From Cricetomys ansorgei (lineage: Eukaryota; Chordata; Mammalia; Rodentia; Nesomyidae): 64,000 nt of DNA. The position numbers and the translations under genes are program-made. The stretch's first letter is position 1, and the number at the start of each line of letters is the position of its first letter. Shown in pieces: positions 12,105 to 21,076 of the stretch. The stretch covers positions 4,706,001-4,770,000 of the forward strand of contig JAMJFZ010004031.1 in the NCBI GenBank assembly GCA_026225945.1. Reading direction: 5' to 3'. The notes beneath the pieces are model-generated. The model had not been told where the DNA came from and ran no database searches. It saw only the letters and a list, made by a program, of their open reading frames with translations.

Positions 12105-12255
12105 TTACTGCCACTTTATAGGTAGGTTTACTAAAATTCAGAGAGGATTTCATATTTTCTTAGCAGTACAGCTAACATGCTCAAGAAACAAAACTTTAAC
12201 CCTGGATCATCTGAATACACATCTATTCTTCAAGTAGCTGCCAATACTGCCTTGA
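12105..12255 (-). mobile_element. MIR SINE remnant
   Basis: CACTTTATAGGTAGGTTTACT, ATTCAGAGAGGATTT, GCAGTACAGCTAACATGCTC and ACCCTGGATCATCTGAATA reproduce in order the inverted MIR body (3' core to 5' end) over about 150 bp. This is one of the better preserved MIR copies here. Confidence 0.65.
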
Positions 12256-12374
12256 TCTCTATTATATAATACACACTGAGAACACAAATTCATAATATTA
12301 ACATATTAATGTCTTATTTATTAACTGGGTAGTTGTACAGGAACATTATTTGTAAGAAATAAGGAAATATCAGT

Positions 12375-12553
12375 GGGGCTGAGAGATGGCTCAGCTGTTA
12401 GCAGTGTTTACTGCTTCTGCAGAGGGCCTGAGTTCTGTTCCAAGCACCCATGTGCAGAGACTCACAACTGCCTATAACTTTGGCTCCAGGAGATCCAATG
12501 CCTTCTGGCCTTGTGAGCACTCACACCTGGGCACAAACACACCTATAGACACA

Positions 12554-12585
<32 letters not shown>

Positions 12586-12605
12586 GTTTAAAATAAAAAT
12601 AATCT
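12375..12605 (+). mobile_element. B2 SINE, first of a tandem pair
   Basis: A tRNA-derived head GGGGCTGAGAGATGGCTCAG (Pol III box A) and GAGTTCTGTTCCAAGCACCCA (box B region) lead into the B2 body GGCTCCAGGAGATCCAATGCC and a TCTGGCC block. It ends in a CA microsatellite and an AAATAAAA tail. Confidence 0.85.
12550..12585. repeat. (CA)n microsatellite
   Basis: A CA run with one interrupting T lies within the 3' part of the B2 element. Confidence 0.95.
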
Positions 12606-12615
12606 TTTTAAAAAG

Positions 12616-12830
12616 GAGAATGGAGAGCTAGCTCAACAGTTAAGGCTCTTTTAGAGGACCTGGCTCCTGTTCCTAGCACTCACATGTTGGCTCACAGCAC
12701 CTACCAGCTCCAGGGTAATCAGACACCCTCTTTTGTCCTCTTTTGTCCTCTGTGGGCAGTGCATGTGCATGATATACTATTTACATACAAGCAAAATGCT
12801 CATAAACAGAAAAGGAAAATAAATCTATAA
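12616..12830 (+). mobile_element. B2 SINE, second of a tandem pair
   Basis: A second, more diverged B2 starts directly after the A-rich tail of the first. It has the head GGAGAGCTAGCTCAACAG and the body CACATGTTGGCTCACAGCACC, then CAGCTCCAGGGTAATCAGA. Its tail ends in AAATAAATCTATAAAAC. A 10-bp unit TTTTGTCCTC is tandemly doubled at 12731-12750. Confidence 0.8.
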
Positions 12831-14214
12831 AACAACCCCCAAACTGAGTTCATTATCATTTTTTTTAAAAAAGTATCAACATGACAGGATCTGCTGAGAC
12901 TCAGCTTGAGTAATGCAGGTTAGTCAATGGCTGATGATGAAATGGAACCACAAAGGTCATGTGTGTACCCTTGAAATAGAGAAACTTGGACTTTGTGATG
13001 TGAATCAGGACAATGACAAACAGCAATTCCGGCAACCAGGATCCAAAATACAGATTGTAGCATCATTTCCTAGCTGGTTTTCAGGCTCAAATGGCACTGA
13101 TGGTTATTAGCATCACTTTAAAGACTGTAGTGATAGTCAACCCCCTGGGGGAGCTTCTGGTAGTCTGAATCAATTCCTTCATGATTGGCTCCCATTTAGA
13201 ACTGGAATCTACTCAGGCACCTATGGGAATTCTTGATAGCTCTTAATCATATCTGATAACGTCAACTAAGAGGCAGGGAGCGTATACTATGTCCAGAGGG
13301 ATACATGACTGTGATAACTTCGTGCACAAATTGCTGAACTTGGCCTACAAATTATTGAAATGACTGGAATAAGGAGATAGTGTAGCTAACTGATACAAAC
13401 TTGGCTGGAGTACTCAATAGAGTATTGGCAGACACGGGAAAGTTGTGAAATAACCCGTATAAACACATTCATCAGCTTTAGGAAACTTTTAAGACATATT
13501 TTTCTAATAGCATGTAAGTTTTTTTAAATGAAATCTACTTGTAGTTTTAGCAGATTAATTTACTTTTAACATATATATGATAATTTCTGATGAGATTTCC
13601 TATACAGTGCTTAGATTTTGTTTTGTTTTACTCATTTTTATGGAAAGACAAACTGGGGATCAAGGACAGTCTTAGATTGTTCTATCTACCAGACAGTCCT
13701 TCCCATTCTTTGCCCTTCGGCCTCTCCCACAACCTCCCTCCACAGTGTCGAGACTCAAGAGTATAAGAAAAGTGTTGTTGCTTGGTACAACACTTTTGAG
13801 CCTTCCCTTACTCAAGCCAATCGCTAATGTAAATCCACCTTTTTTCAGGCTAGTGTTTCTTAAACGTGTCATTTAAACTGAATCGCACAATCACTGGGAA
13901 CATAGGAACTGGATCTGCTCAGGAGCTCATGGCATGGACCATTGTTTGCTCAAAGAATGGCACACAGAACTCACTTCAGCTGTGCCGTGGGAGCTGGGAA
14001 AGATCTGGATTCTAGGATCTCTTTAGAGGTCTGCAGAATCTGAGAACGTGCTGTGGGAAGAGAGTGTTTCTCAGTAGAACTGTAAAGGGAACACCAACAT
14101 GGATACAACTGGCTATAAAAATGAGATTGATTATGGTATGAGATGAGTCTTGTTCCCTCTCCCAACCACAAAAGGCAAAGGGTTTTTATGACCCTTGCTT
14201 CAAGTAAAGAAGCT
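12831..14214. other. Unique sequence with a strong hairpin
   Basis: No repeat or exon was recognised. An 11-bp perfect inverted repeat lies at 13768-13797 and is listed separately. Confidence 0.5.
13768..13797. other. Perfect 11-bp inverted repeat, 8-nt loop
   Basis: AAAAGTGTTGT at 13768-13778 and its exact reverse complement at 13787-13797 flank TGCTTGGT. Pairing does not extend beyond the stem, so it is too short for a microRNA precursor as such. Confidence 0.9.
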
Positions 14215-14680
14215 GCATCCATTACTTTTGTCTCTGTGACCAAAACCTGAGACAATAATTTAAGAGATGATATATTTTGCCTCATCTATCTCTGGTCATT
14301 TGGCTCTGTATTCTATACTCATAGTGAGGGAGAATGCAACAGATTCTGTTCTCCCAGGAATAGACAGGAAGCAAAGAATGCAATCCATCATGGTGGCTAG
14401 GAAGCAGAATGGTGACCTGACCAGAAGGGTCAGATACAGCTCCTAAGACCATGTCTCCCACCTGGAGACCTGTGTACTCTAACCACTATTACCTTTTAGT
14501 GCTCACTTCCCAAAACCAAATCTAGATTTTTGAACCCATAAATGAATCAAGCCATTTATTAGGTTAGACCCCCCATGATCTGCCATTGGAGACACCTCAT
14601 AGTCATCCCAGAAGTGCCCTTTCCTAGTCTCCTAAGCACTCCTCAGTCTACTCAAGATGATCAGAATTAACCACCACAAA
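14215..14680 (-). mobile_element. ERVL-MaLR-type LTR remnant
   Basis: The + strand reads in the inverted MaLR order: TTGTCTCTGTGACCAAAACCTGAGACAAT at the left in decayed form, CATCATGGTGGCTAGGAAGCAGA centrally, and CCCATAAATGAATCAAGCC with a CTCAT..GCC block on the right. The ACAAAAtACCTGAGAC-like start is typical of the inverted 3' end of these LTRs. Old and without open frames. Confidence 0.5.
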
Positions 14681-14914
14681 GGTGTGTGTGTATATATGAA
14701 AGGAGCACTCATCCACAAAGGAGGGAAGAAGTGGCCTTCTAACCTCTGACTCTTAGAAGCCAGCTGAGTGGTTCCTTCACATGATCTTTACTCTGGGGCA
14801 CATTAGTCTTTGATGCTCCATAACAGACAAAATACAGAGAATTGCATTAGCAACATGGAATCTACCAAACCTGTGTTTTTGCTAAATGCAGTTTGTTTTC
14901 AAAGAAAAAAAAAT

Positions 14915-15200
14915 ATGTGAGGTGGGGAAATAGTTCAGGGAGTAAGACTATTTATTTACTATGCAAGCACGAGGACCCAGAACCTCTATCAAAATCCAGG
15001 CATGGCTGTATGGGGCTCTAACCACAGTACTGTGGACCTCTGAGACAGGAGGATCACCTAGACTTCTAGTTACCAACCTAGTTCCAGATACAGTGAGAGG
15101 CCCTCTCCCAGCACACAGAGCAAAGTGTGATGAAGCAAGACACCAGACATCCTGTGGACCCCCCCCCCCACACACACACAAAGCATATAATGTATGCACC
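14915..15200 (+). mobile_element. B4 SINE
   Basis: The ID-like head GGGGAAATAGTTCAGGGAGTAAG and CAAGCACGAGGACCCAGAACC run into AATCCAGGCATGGCTGTATGG and a degenerate B1-like body (TGAGACAGGAGGATCACCTAG). A GTGAGAGGCCCTCTC segment then leads to a C/CA-rich tail. The fused ID plus B1 order identifies B4. Confidence 0.7.
15159..15180. repeat. C11 tract followed by (CA)n
   Basis: Eleven consecutive C residues adjoin a short CA run at the 3' tail of the B4 element. This is prone to length instability and sequencing error. Confidence 0.95.
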
Positions 15201-15424
15201 AGGAGATAGATTAAGATTTAGCTATGTAAGATAGGCCTAACAAGGGAGGAGAGAGACCTGACATTTTTAGAGCACGTACTACTTTCCTGGCTATTGGAAA
15301 TGCATCCATTTTCAGGTAGTAAAATCTGTGCTAGCCACATTGTGAGGATGACTGCCATTTCCACAACCAGTCTCTAGGCCATGAGTTGGTACTGGCTTTC
15401 AACCCTTCTTCTGCAAGACTATAT

Positions 15425-15885
15425 AATGATTGCACTTTTTAATTACGAGGCCAATGATGCTGATACCAAGAAATTCAGTGCAATGAACATTTTATTATTC
15501 GAGATAAAAATTAATCCTCAATTCCTTTGGCCTTTTAATTGTTAAGTGTAGAATCAACCAAATGTGGAGGCTGAAGAAGTATCAAGGGATAATGTAATTG
15601 CAACTCTTTAAACAATTGTATCTGTCTGGAGAATGAAGATTGATGATCTGGAAAATAGATCTCATTGTTTCGGTAGTAGAATTATGGGCTTCGCCCGTGG
15701 CTATTAAGAGAGCTTTTCAAAGAAACTTTTTACCAAAAGGAAAAAAGTGCTACTTGTTAGATGAAGAAAATTTAATTCAGCCACTTTTCATTAAACAAGG
15801 CCAGAAACTCTAATTCCCAAGTTCATAGTTGACGGAAGGCCCCAAAGCAGTAATTATCTATTTCTCAAGCTTCTGATAGAAAGCT
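15425..15885. promoter_or_regulatory. Candidate conserved noncoding element (enhancer-like)
   Basis: About 460 bp of repeat-free AT-rich sequence is dense in homeodomain-type ATTA/TAAT cores (for example TTTAATTACG, ATTTTATTATTCG, AAAATTAATCC, CTTTTAATTG, AATGTAATTGC, CAGTAATTATC). ATTGTTTCG and AACAATTG resemble SOX sites. It also keeps a CpG-containing hairpin, GGGCTTCGCCCG, near 15689-15700. This texture is typical of vertebrate developmental enhancers in gene deserts. No conservation was measured, and no target gene is visible. Confidence 0.4.
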
Positions 15886-17177
15886 CTTCAGTTAGTATAG
15901 ACAAGGGGGGAATTATGGTAAAAAGGAAGGGTATTTTGTCCTTTCTAAAGAGCAGTAGGAAAATAGAGGCACATAACAATGTTAGGAGATAATTATATTA
16001 AATGAGTTAAGCACTTTGAATTATCTTAAAAGATGTTAAATTACTTTCAGTATTGCTATTTCACTCAAAGTGCTTAAAATTTTAATTCAGAAAATAAATT
16101 CACATTCAGTTTTCATTTCTATTTGCTAAATTTTCAGGAAGGGTGGTTGCCTTGGGTTCCTTGGGTATCTCTTCTGGGAATAGGCTATTCTGTGGATGAA
16201 CAGACCAGTATGCTCTGTTCAGTGTGTCCAGGAATGAATGCTGGGAATGTAAGCTGAGTATCCTAATTTAAGAAGATCGATTAGTTGTCTCACTCACGGT
16301 TCCAGTGTTATTTGACAAGCATTGTTCGCATGACCATTTTTTTTTTCTGCTGTCCTTGTTGACATATGAGGTAGAGGTAGATGGGAGTAAAGATGAGTGG
16401 TTTGCTGTAAAGGTGTGGCCAAGGGCCATCATGGATTAACATCCTTAGCAGGAAATGCCCTCCTCTCTCTCTTCAACCGCATAATGGAAGCATATGAATA
16501 TTTTATTTTACCTTTTAAAAGTGGAGAGGGCTCAGAGGTGAGCATAGGTAACGGAAGCCTTTCCTGTTTTGTTTATGATACAGTGTGTCTTGTTACCTGC
16601 TGCTGAGCAGAGAGTAGAGGTGACTGTTGACCTCAGCAGGGCAAAATGAAGACCACGCTACTACTAGGCCCACCGATGAACTAACTCTGTGTACACCTTA
16701 GGAATTGTGTGTGGCTTGAACACAAAGATGATTTAGAGTGCACATTTAGAATGGACTTGTGGACACCTTGTTTGGGTAGCTGATGGATGGAGAGGCCTGC
16801 CAGCAGAGTGCAGGTGTGCACAGAAGGATCTGAAGGCTGGGTCTTGAACACATGATTATATGTACTCATTATTGCTGTTACTGGAAAACTCTAAGATCCA
16901 TCATCCTTAGGTCTATAACATTTCTTATTTTAAAGAAAAAATAAAGGAATGTCATGTGAAAATGCTAGTAAAAATGATGAAACAGGAGAATCAAGGAAAA
17001 CTGTAAACAAACAAAGGCTAGTTTATCTTCTTAGCATGGTTTGTTTCTGTTTTTTTTTTTTTATAGAGAAAAAATGTCTTAGTTAGAAAAAGAAGTGGAC
17101 ATTAATGGTCTCTATTAGAGAAAGTAGCTTGTTCTAATTATCATGGCTGCTGTTTGTGTACCTTTTACAAGAGGGCA
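15886..17177. other. Unique sequence
   Basis: No repeat family, exon or RNA gene was recognised. A poly-T run of modest length occurs near 16339 and another near 17050. Confidence 0.5.
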
Positions 17178-17318
17178 TTGAGACAAGGTCTCTCTCTATA
17201 GGCCTGCCTGCCCTGGATCTCATTATGTAGACCAGGTTAGCCTTGAACACAAGAGTGATCCTCCTGTTTCTGCCTCCCGAGTGCTGGGATTAAAGGTGTG
17301 TACCACCAATCCCAGGTT
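17178..17318 (-). mobile_element. B1 SINE
   Basis: Inverted B1: GAGACAAGGTCTCTCTCTATA at the left corresponds to the 3' end. TAGACCAGGTTAGCCTTGAAC is the central part, and GCCTCCCGAGTGCTGGGATTA then AGGTGTGTACCACC is the 5' end. Near full length, with moderate divergence and no long A tail. Confidence 0.85.
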
Positions 17319-18439
17319 ATGTGTTGTTTCAGAAATATAGACATGAAAATGACAGCAGAAATTAAACTTGAACAATTCCAATTTCCACTATGTGTCCCGT
17401 CATAATTCTGTGTTTGGCTTTAAACAGTTCATTTTAAAAAATGGGAGGAAGTAATTCCTACCATTTGATAGGTACTTTGTGTCACAATTGATTTTATTTG
17501 TGTATGCCATTATAAGACATTCATTAGTGAGACTGAGAGAGATAAAAGCTGGAATCATGCATAACCAGCTACTCCTCTGCCTTCCTGCCCATCCCCATCC
17601 CTTAGGGATGATGGTCTGCTCTGTTCAAGGGCCTTTTCCCACAATACCTACGATCTCATCTCAGGCTCAGCTCCAGTTATCTAGGATACTAATTTAACCT
17701 CGTAAGGTAGAAAAAGAATTTTTTTTTTTTAAATAAAAGATGAAAGGACTGAAAACCCCTACTATTCTAGGGGTATTTTTCTGTTTGCATTCAGGAGGAA
17801 TGAAAACGCAGCGTGATGAGGGAAAGGTGTAGAGCGACGAGGAGACCATGTACAGGCCTGTGCCATCGTCTGTCTGCTTTCTTGTAAATAGGTACATCAG
17901 AGGAAATTACCATGGAGGGAAGGTGAAAAGCTTCAGAACCCACCAAGTGCACAATAATACTATTGCTAGGAATTGGCAATCAGGAAGACCTGTCTTACAA
18001 ATAAAGAGCTGTTTACTTCATATTTATAGCAAGAACAGTAGAAAATGGAAAGAAGCCTTCAGAATACATCGGCCCTGACAATCGTGCTAGATGCACATGT
18101 GGAAACAGGGGACTTAAAGCAGGAAAGAAACTTTAAAAATGCATTCCGAACCCAATAGAAGGGACAATGGTCACCAAAGGGAATAAGGCAGAGAGGTGGA
18201 GCACTTGAGATAGAGACAGGGTCTCTGATATGGAAAAGACTCCCTGAAGAAGGGCGTTGAAGGTTTTGAGATACTTAACACCCCTGTGTGACCTTATTAC
18301 AAGCACACTTATGACTTTTGATAGCATCACAGCTTAAAAAAATGTTTAAGGATAGGTTAAGTTCAATCTTATTGGCTTGCATGAGTAAATATTATCTCAC
18401 AGAAATTCCTACTCAATAGGATTGTGTTATTAGCTTACT

Positions 18440-18628
18440 CATGTATGTGCACATGTCTCTATGTGTATGCACATTTGTGCAAGTGCCTATGAAAGCTAGA
18501 AGCCAGTATGGGATCCCTTAAAACTAGAATAACAGGTATTTGCAAGCCACCAGATGCTGGGACCCAAAGTCTATTTCCTGTGATTGAGCAATAAGCTCTC
18601 TTAATGGCTGAGCAATCTCTCCAGCCCC
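18440..18628 (-). mobile_element. B3-type SINE
   Basis: The right edge TGGCTGAGCAATCTCTCCAGCCCC is, inverted, the tRNA-like head of the B2/B3 superfamily (GGGGCTGGAGAGATTGCTCAGCC-like). The middle ACCAGATGCTGGGACCCAAAG and a TG-rich left end (tail) complete the element. It abuts an old L1 fragment on its right. Confidence 0.75.
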
Positions 18629-18632
18629 TGAT

Positions 18633-19025
18633 AGAATTATTTTTAATGACTACAAAGTGTCTTGTTTTGTGAATATATCATGTTTAATCTGATAAATTTT
18701 CATTATTTTGACATTTATGTTACACTAGGCTTTTAGTTTTTTACTGCTATAAATTATGCTGTAAATATTCTTATAATTGATGTTAGAAAATGGTAAGCAT
18801 ATCTTCAGACGAACCTCTATAAATTGTGTGATAATAAAATAGAGAGTGTCCCTTTTTATACTCTTGATAACTTTACCAAACTTTCTCCCATAAGGTTAGA
18901 GCCAGTATTCGCTGTTATTATCAATGGAACAATGATGTGTTCTATCTTCAAACGCTAGATTGAAAACACATCTTCAGTTTTCTAAAGCTTTGGATTACTT
19001 TTTTCTAATAGTGTAGATGATATTA
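18633..19025 (-). mobile_element. Ancient L1M LINE fragment
   Basis: The + strand is the reverse complement of a decayed mammalian L1 3' region. It shows ATGACTACAAAGTGTCTTG, then TTTACTGCTATAAATTATGCTG, GATAACTTTACCAAACTTTCTCC and CCAGTATTCGCTGTTATTATCAA in the expected order. There is no coding capacity. Confidence 0.6.
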
Positions 19026-19350
19026 ATTAAGTCATATGAACCCTTTGTCCTGGAAGCCATTGTGATCAAAGGTATGCAATTACAATGTACTATGTGGAAG
19101 CAAGAGCTACATTCTGTTGTGATCAAAGAGTATTTAAATTAGAGTGATTGTAGTCATCAAATAATTTTATACCAAAGTATTCTAATTAAGTCTTCTAACC
19201 ACAATCACAATTATTTTTGTCATTTATTCCTAATATTACATATCCATTATAAAAGAAGTTAACACTTCTTTTTCCTCAGACTAGCAAGGTCAGTAAGATA
19301 AATTCAGAACATAAGGTCCCTGCTTGATATCTTGATACTATAGTCTAATT

Positions 19351-19385
19351 AAAAAGAAAGTAAGGAAGAAAGGAAGGAAGGAAGG

Positions 19386-19453
<68 letters not shown>

Positions 19454-19555
19454 GAGAAAGGAAAGGAAAGGAAAGGAAAGGAAAGGAAAGGAAAGGAAAG
19501 GAAAGGAAAGGAAAGGAAAGGAAAAGAAAAGAGGTGGGGGAAGGAAGAAAGAAAG
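19351..19555. repeat. Homopurine (GA)n/(GGAAA)n tract
   Basis: A composite microsatellite holds GGAA units, then about 60 bp of GA dinucleotides, then about fifteen GGAAA pentamers. Positions 19362-19534 contain no pyrimidine (173 nt). Only T19361 and T19535 interrupt the wider purine tract. Long homopurine mirror-like tracts can form intramolecular triplex (H-DNA). Confidence 0.97.
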
Positions 19556-19794
19556 TTTAAGTGTTCAAAGCAGGATTCTACCCATCTTTGACAGTTTCTT
19601 ACTGGTCATTTAGGGAGACATGAGACATAGTTCATACATGCTATCTGTGAAAAAATAAATGGAAAACACTATTCTTCTGTCATTGATGTCGGTAACTGCA
19701 TTTTCAAAGAAATTTTGGGAAAATACCATTGCAAATTCTGAAGACTCTCAGTGAGCCTAGTGAGAATCAAATTTTAAAAATCAGTTATTTACAT

Positions 19795-19886
19795 GCTGGG
19801 GGTGTAGCCCAGGGGTAAAGAGATTGCCAAGTACATACAAGGACCTGAGTTGTATCTACAGTACCACAAAATAAATAAATATAAAT
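19795..19886 (+). mobile_element. ID SINE (BC1-related)
   Basis: GCTGGGGGTGTAGCCCAGGGG (box A), GGACCTGAGTTGTATC (box B region) and CAGTACCACAAAATAAATAAAT (tail) form a short tRNA-Ala-derived ID element of typical length (about 75 bp plus tail). Confidence 0.75.
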
Positions 19887-19944
19887 ATCTAGTCATCTGA
19901 ACTAGAGACAGTTTATTCTGGTTACATATTTTCTGTGTCTTCAT

Positions 19945-20060
19945 GTACAGTAGAAAGAACAGCAATGTAAGAATCAGCGTTAGATTGCAATCTGCTAGCT
20001 GTGTGAACTAGGGAAATGAAGTCTAACCGCCTCTGAATCTCAGTTTATTACATATTTTAA
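19945..20060 (+). mobile_element. MIR SINE remnant
   Basis: GAAAGAACAGCAATGTAAGAA, the GCTAGCTGTGTGAACTAGGG block and CCTCTGAATCTCAGTTTATTA match, in order, the direct MIR consensus, including the conserved core. Confidence 0.7.
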
Positions 20061-20063
20061 ACT

Positions 20064-20190
20064 CTGGCTGGGCTGGGAAGTTGGTGTTGTAGTCACAGCA
20101 ACTTGGGAGGCCAAGGCAGGAGGATCATTTGAACCCAGAAGTTCAAGACCAGCCTGGCTGCTATAGTGAGAACTTATCTCAAAATAATTA
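20064..20190 (+). mobile_element. Proto-B1 (PB1-like) 7SL-derived monomer
   Basis: TGTAGTCACAGCAACTTGGGA, GGCAGGAGGATCATTTGAACC and GTTCAAGACCAGCCTGG lead directly into CTATAGTGAGAACTTATCTC. The duplicated segment found in typical rodent B1 is absent, and the sequence is closer to the common 7SL/FLAM-like ancestor. This suggests an old PB1 monomer rather than a modern B1. It sits immediately 3' of a MIR copy. Confidence 0.6.
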
Positions 20191-20333
20191 AATATAATTT
20201 AATTAAATAATTAAAGTGAGTAAATAACAAATGCATTTTTATCACTTCTCATCTTTTACGTGAGAGATATTCTAAATATATTCTTGTTTGCATGTTGAGA
20301 TAACGTACATGAGAATTTGAAATGCTGCTTTCA

Positions 20334-20350
20334 TTTTTTTTTTTTTTTTT
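20334..20350. repeat. Poly-T (17)
   Basis: A homopolymer of 17 T residues. No SINE or LINE body is recognisable next to it. Confidence 0.95.
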
Positions 20351-21053
20351 ATGAAAAGTATCATAAAGCACCCTTAGCTCTGGGGAACTCTTCCCAAAGA
20401 TCACAGCCTTCAAGCACGTGCCTCCTCAGCTGTCTCCCCATAAGGTCACTGTTCTTAAACTTTCTAGGTTTAAGAATATCTGAATGCCAGGTGAGCTGTG
20501 CAAGAGGTAAAAGGCTACACATATGTGACCTAATCAGTTCTGGCTTCCCCTAGATGGATTTGAGTGTGGTCATGTTGGCTTGACCTGACAATTACCTTGT
20601 GGCTGGACAGCTGAGGAACAGCTCCACCATGACCTGAGTGCTCCCTGATGCCTGAAATTTTTTTCAGTGGAGAGTTTCCCTTTTCCACTTCATGGGCACC
20701 CTACTCTGCATCGATGACCAATGTGTGTTTTTATCCTGGTGGTCAGTTTCCAGAAGAAGATCAATGTGGTGTGATGTGCACGCGTTGTGATGTTCCACAG
20801 TTTCAGGGAGTCAGACCCCACCTTCATTTTGCTGTGATGTCCTCAAGCACGTGGGTTCTACTTAATGTTCCTGCATGCCTCTCAGGCACCAGTCATTGGA
20901 ACTACATTCCAGGGAAGAGGTTAGAGAGAAACTGTGTGTTCCTTAATCACGAAGGAAACTGCTTCAGAGGGAGAGTAAAGGGTTAACAGAGGGGGTGGTG
21001 GTGAATAAAATCACAATATATTGTATATGTGTATGAAACTGTTTAAAAGTTTG

Positions 21054-21076
21054 TTTTTTTTTTTTTTTTTTTTTTT
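21054..21076. repeat. Poly-T (23)
   Basis: A homopolymer of 23 T residues follows the GAATAAAATCAC..GTATGAAACTG stretch. Confidence 0.95.

Noticed and set aside
13768..13797. microRNA precursor
   Set aside because: The stem is only 11 bp and does not extend with mismatches.
14660..14700. Short TG/TATA stretch as a core promoter
   Set aside because: GTGTGTGTATATATG is simple sequence at the edge of an LTR remnant, with no other promoter elements.
19351..19555. CRISPR-like array of short direct repeats
   Set aside because: Contiguous mono-, di- and pentanucleotide units without spacers; an ordinary eukaryotic microsatellite.
20648..20986. 112-codon plus-strand frame
   Set aside because: No recognised domain, no splice or promoter context. 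It was considered as an L1-related or pseudogene fragment, but nothing diagnostic was found.
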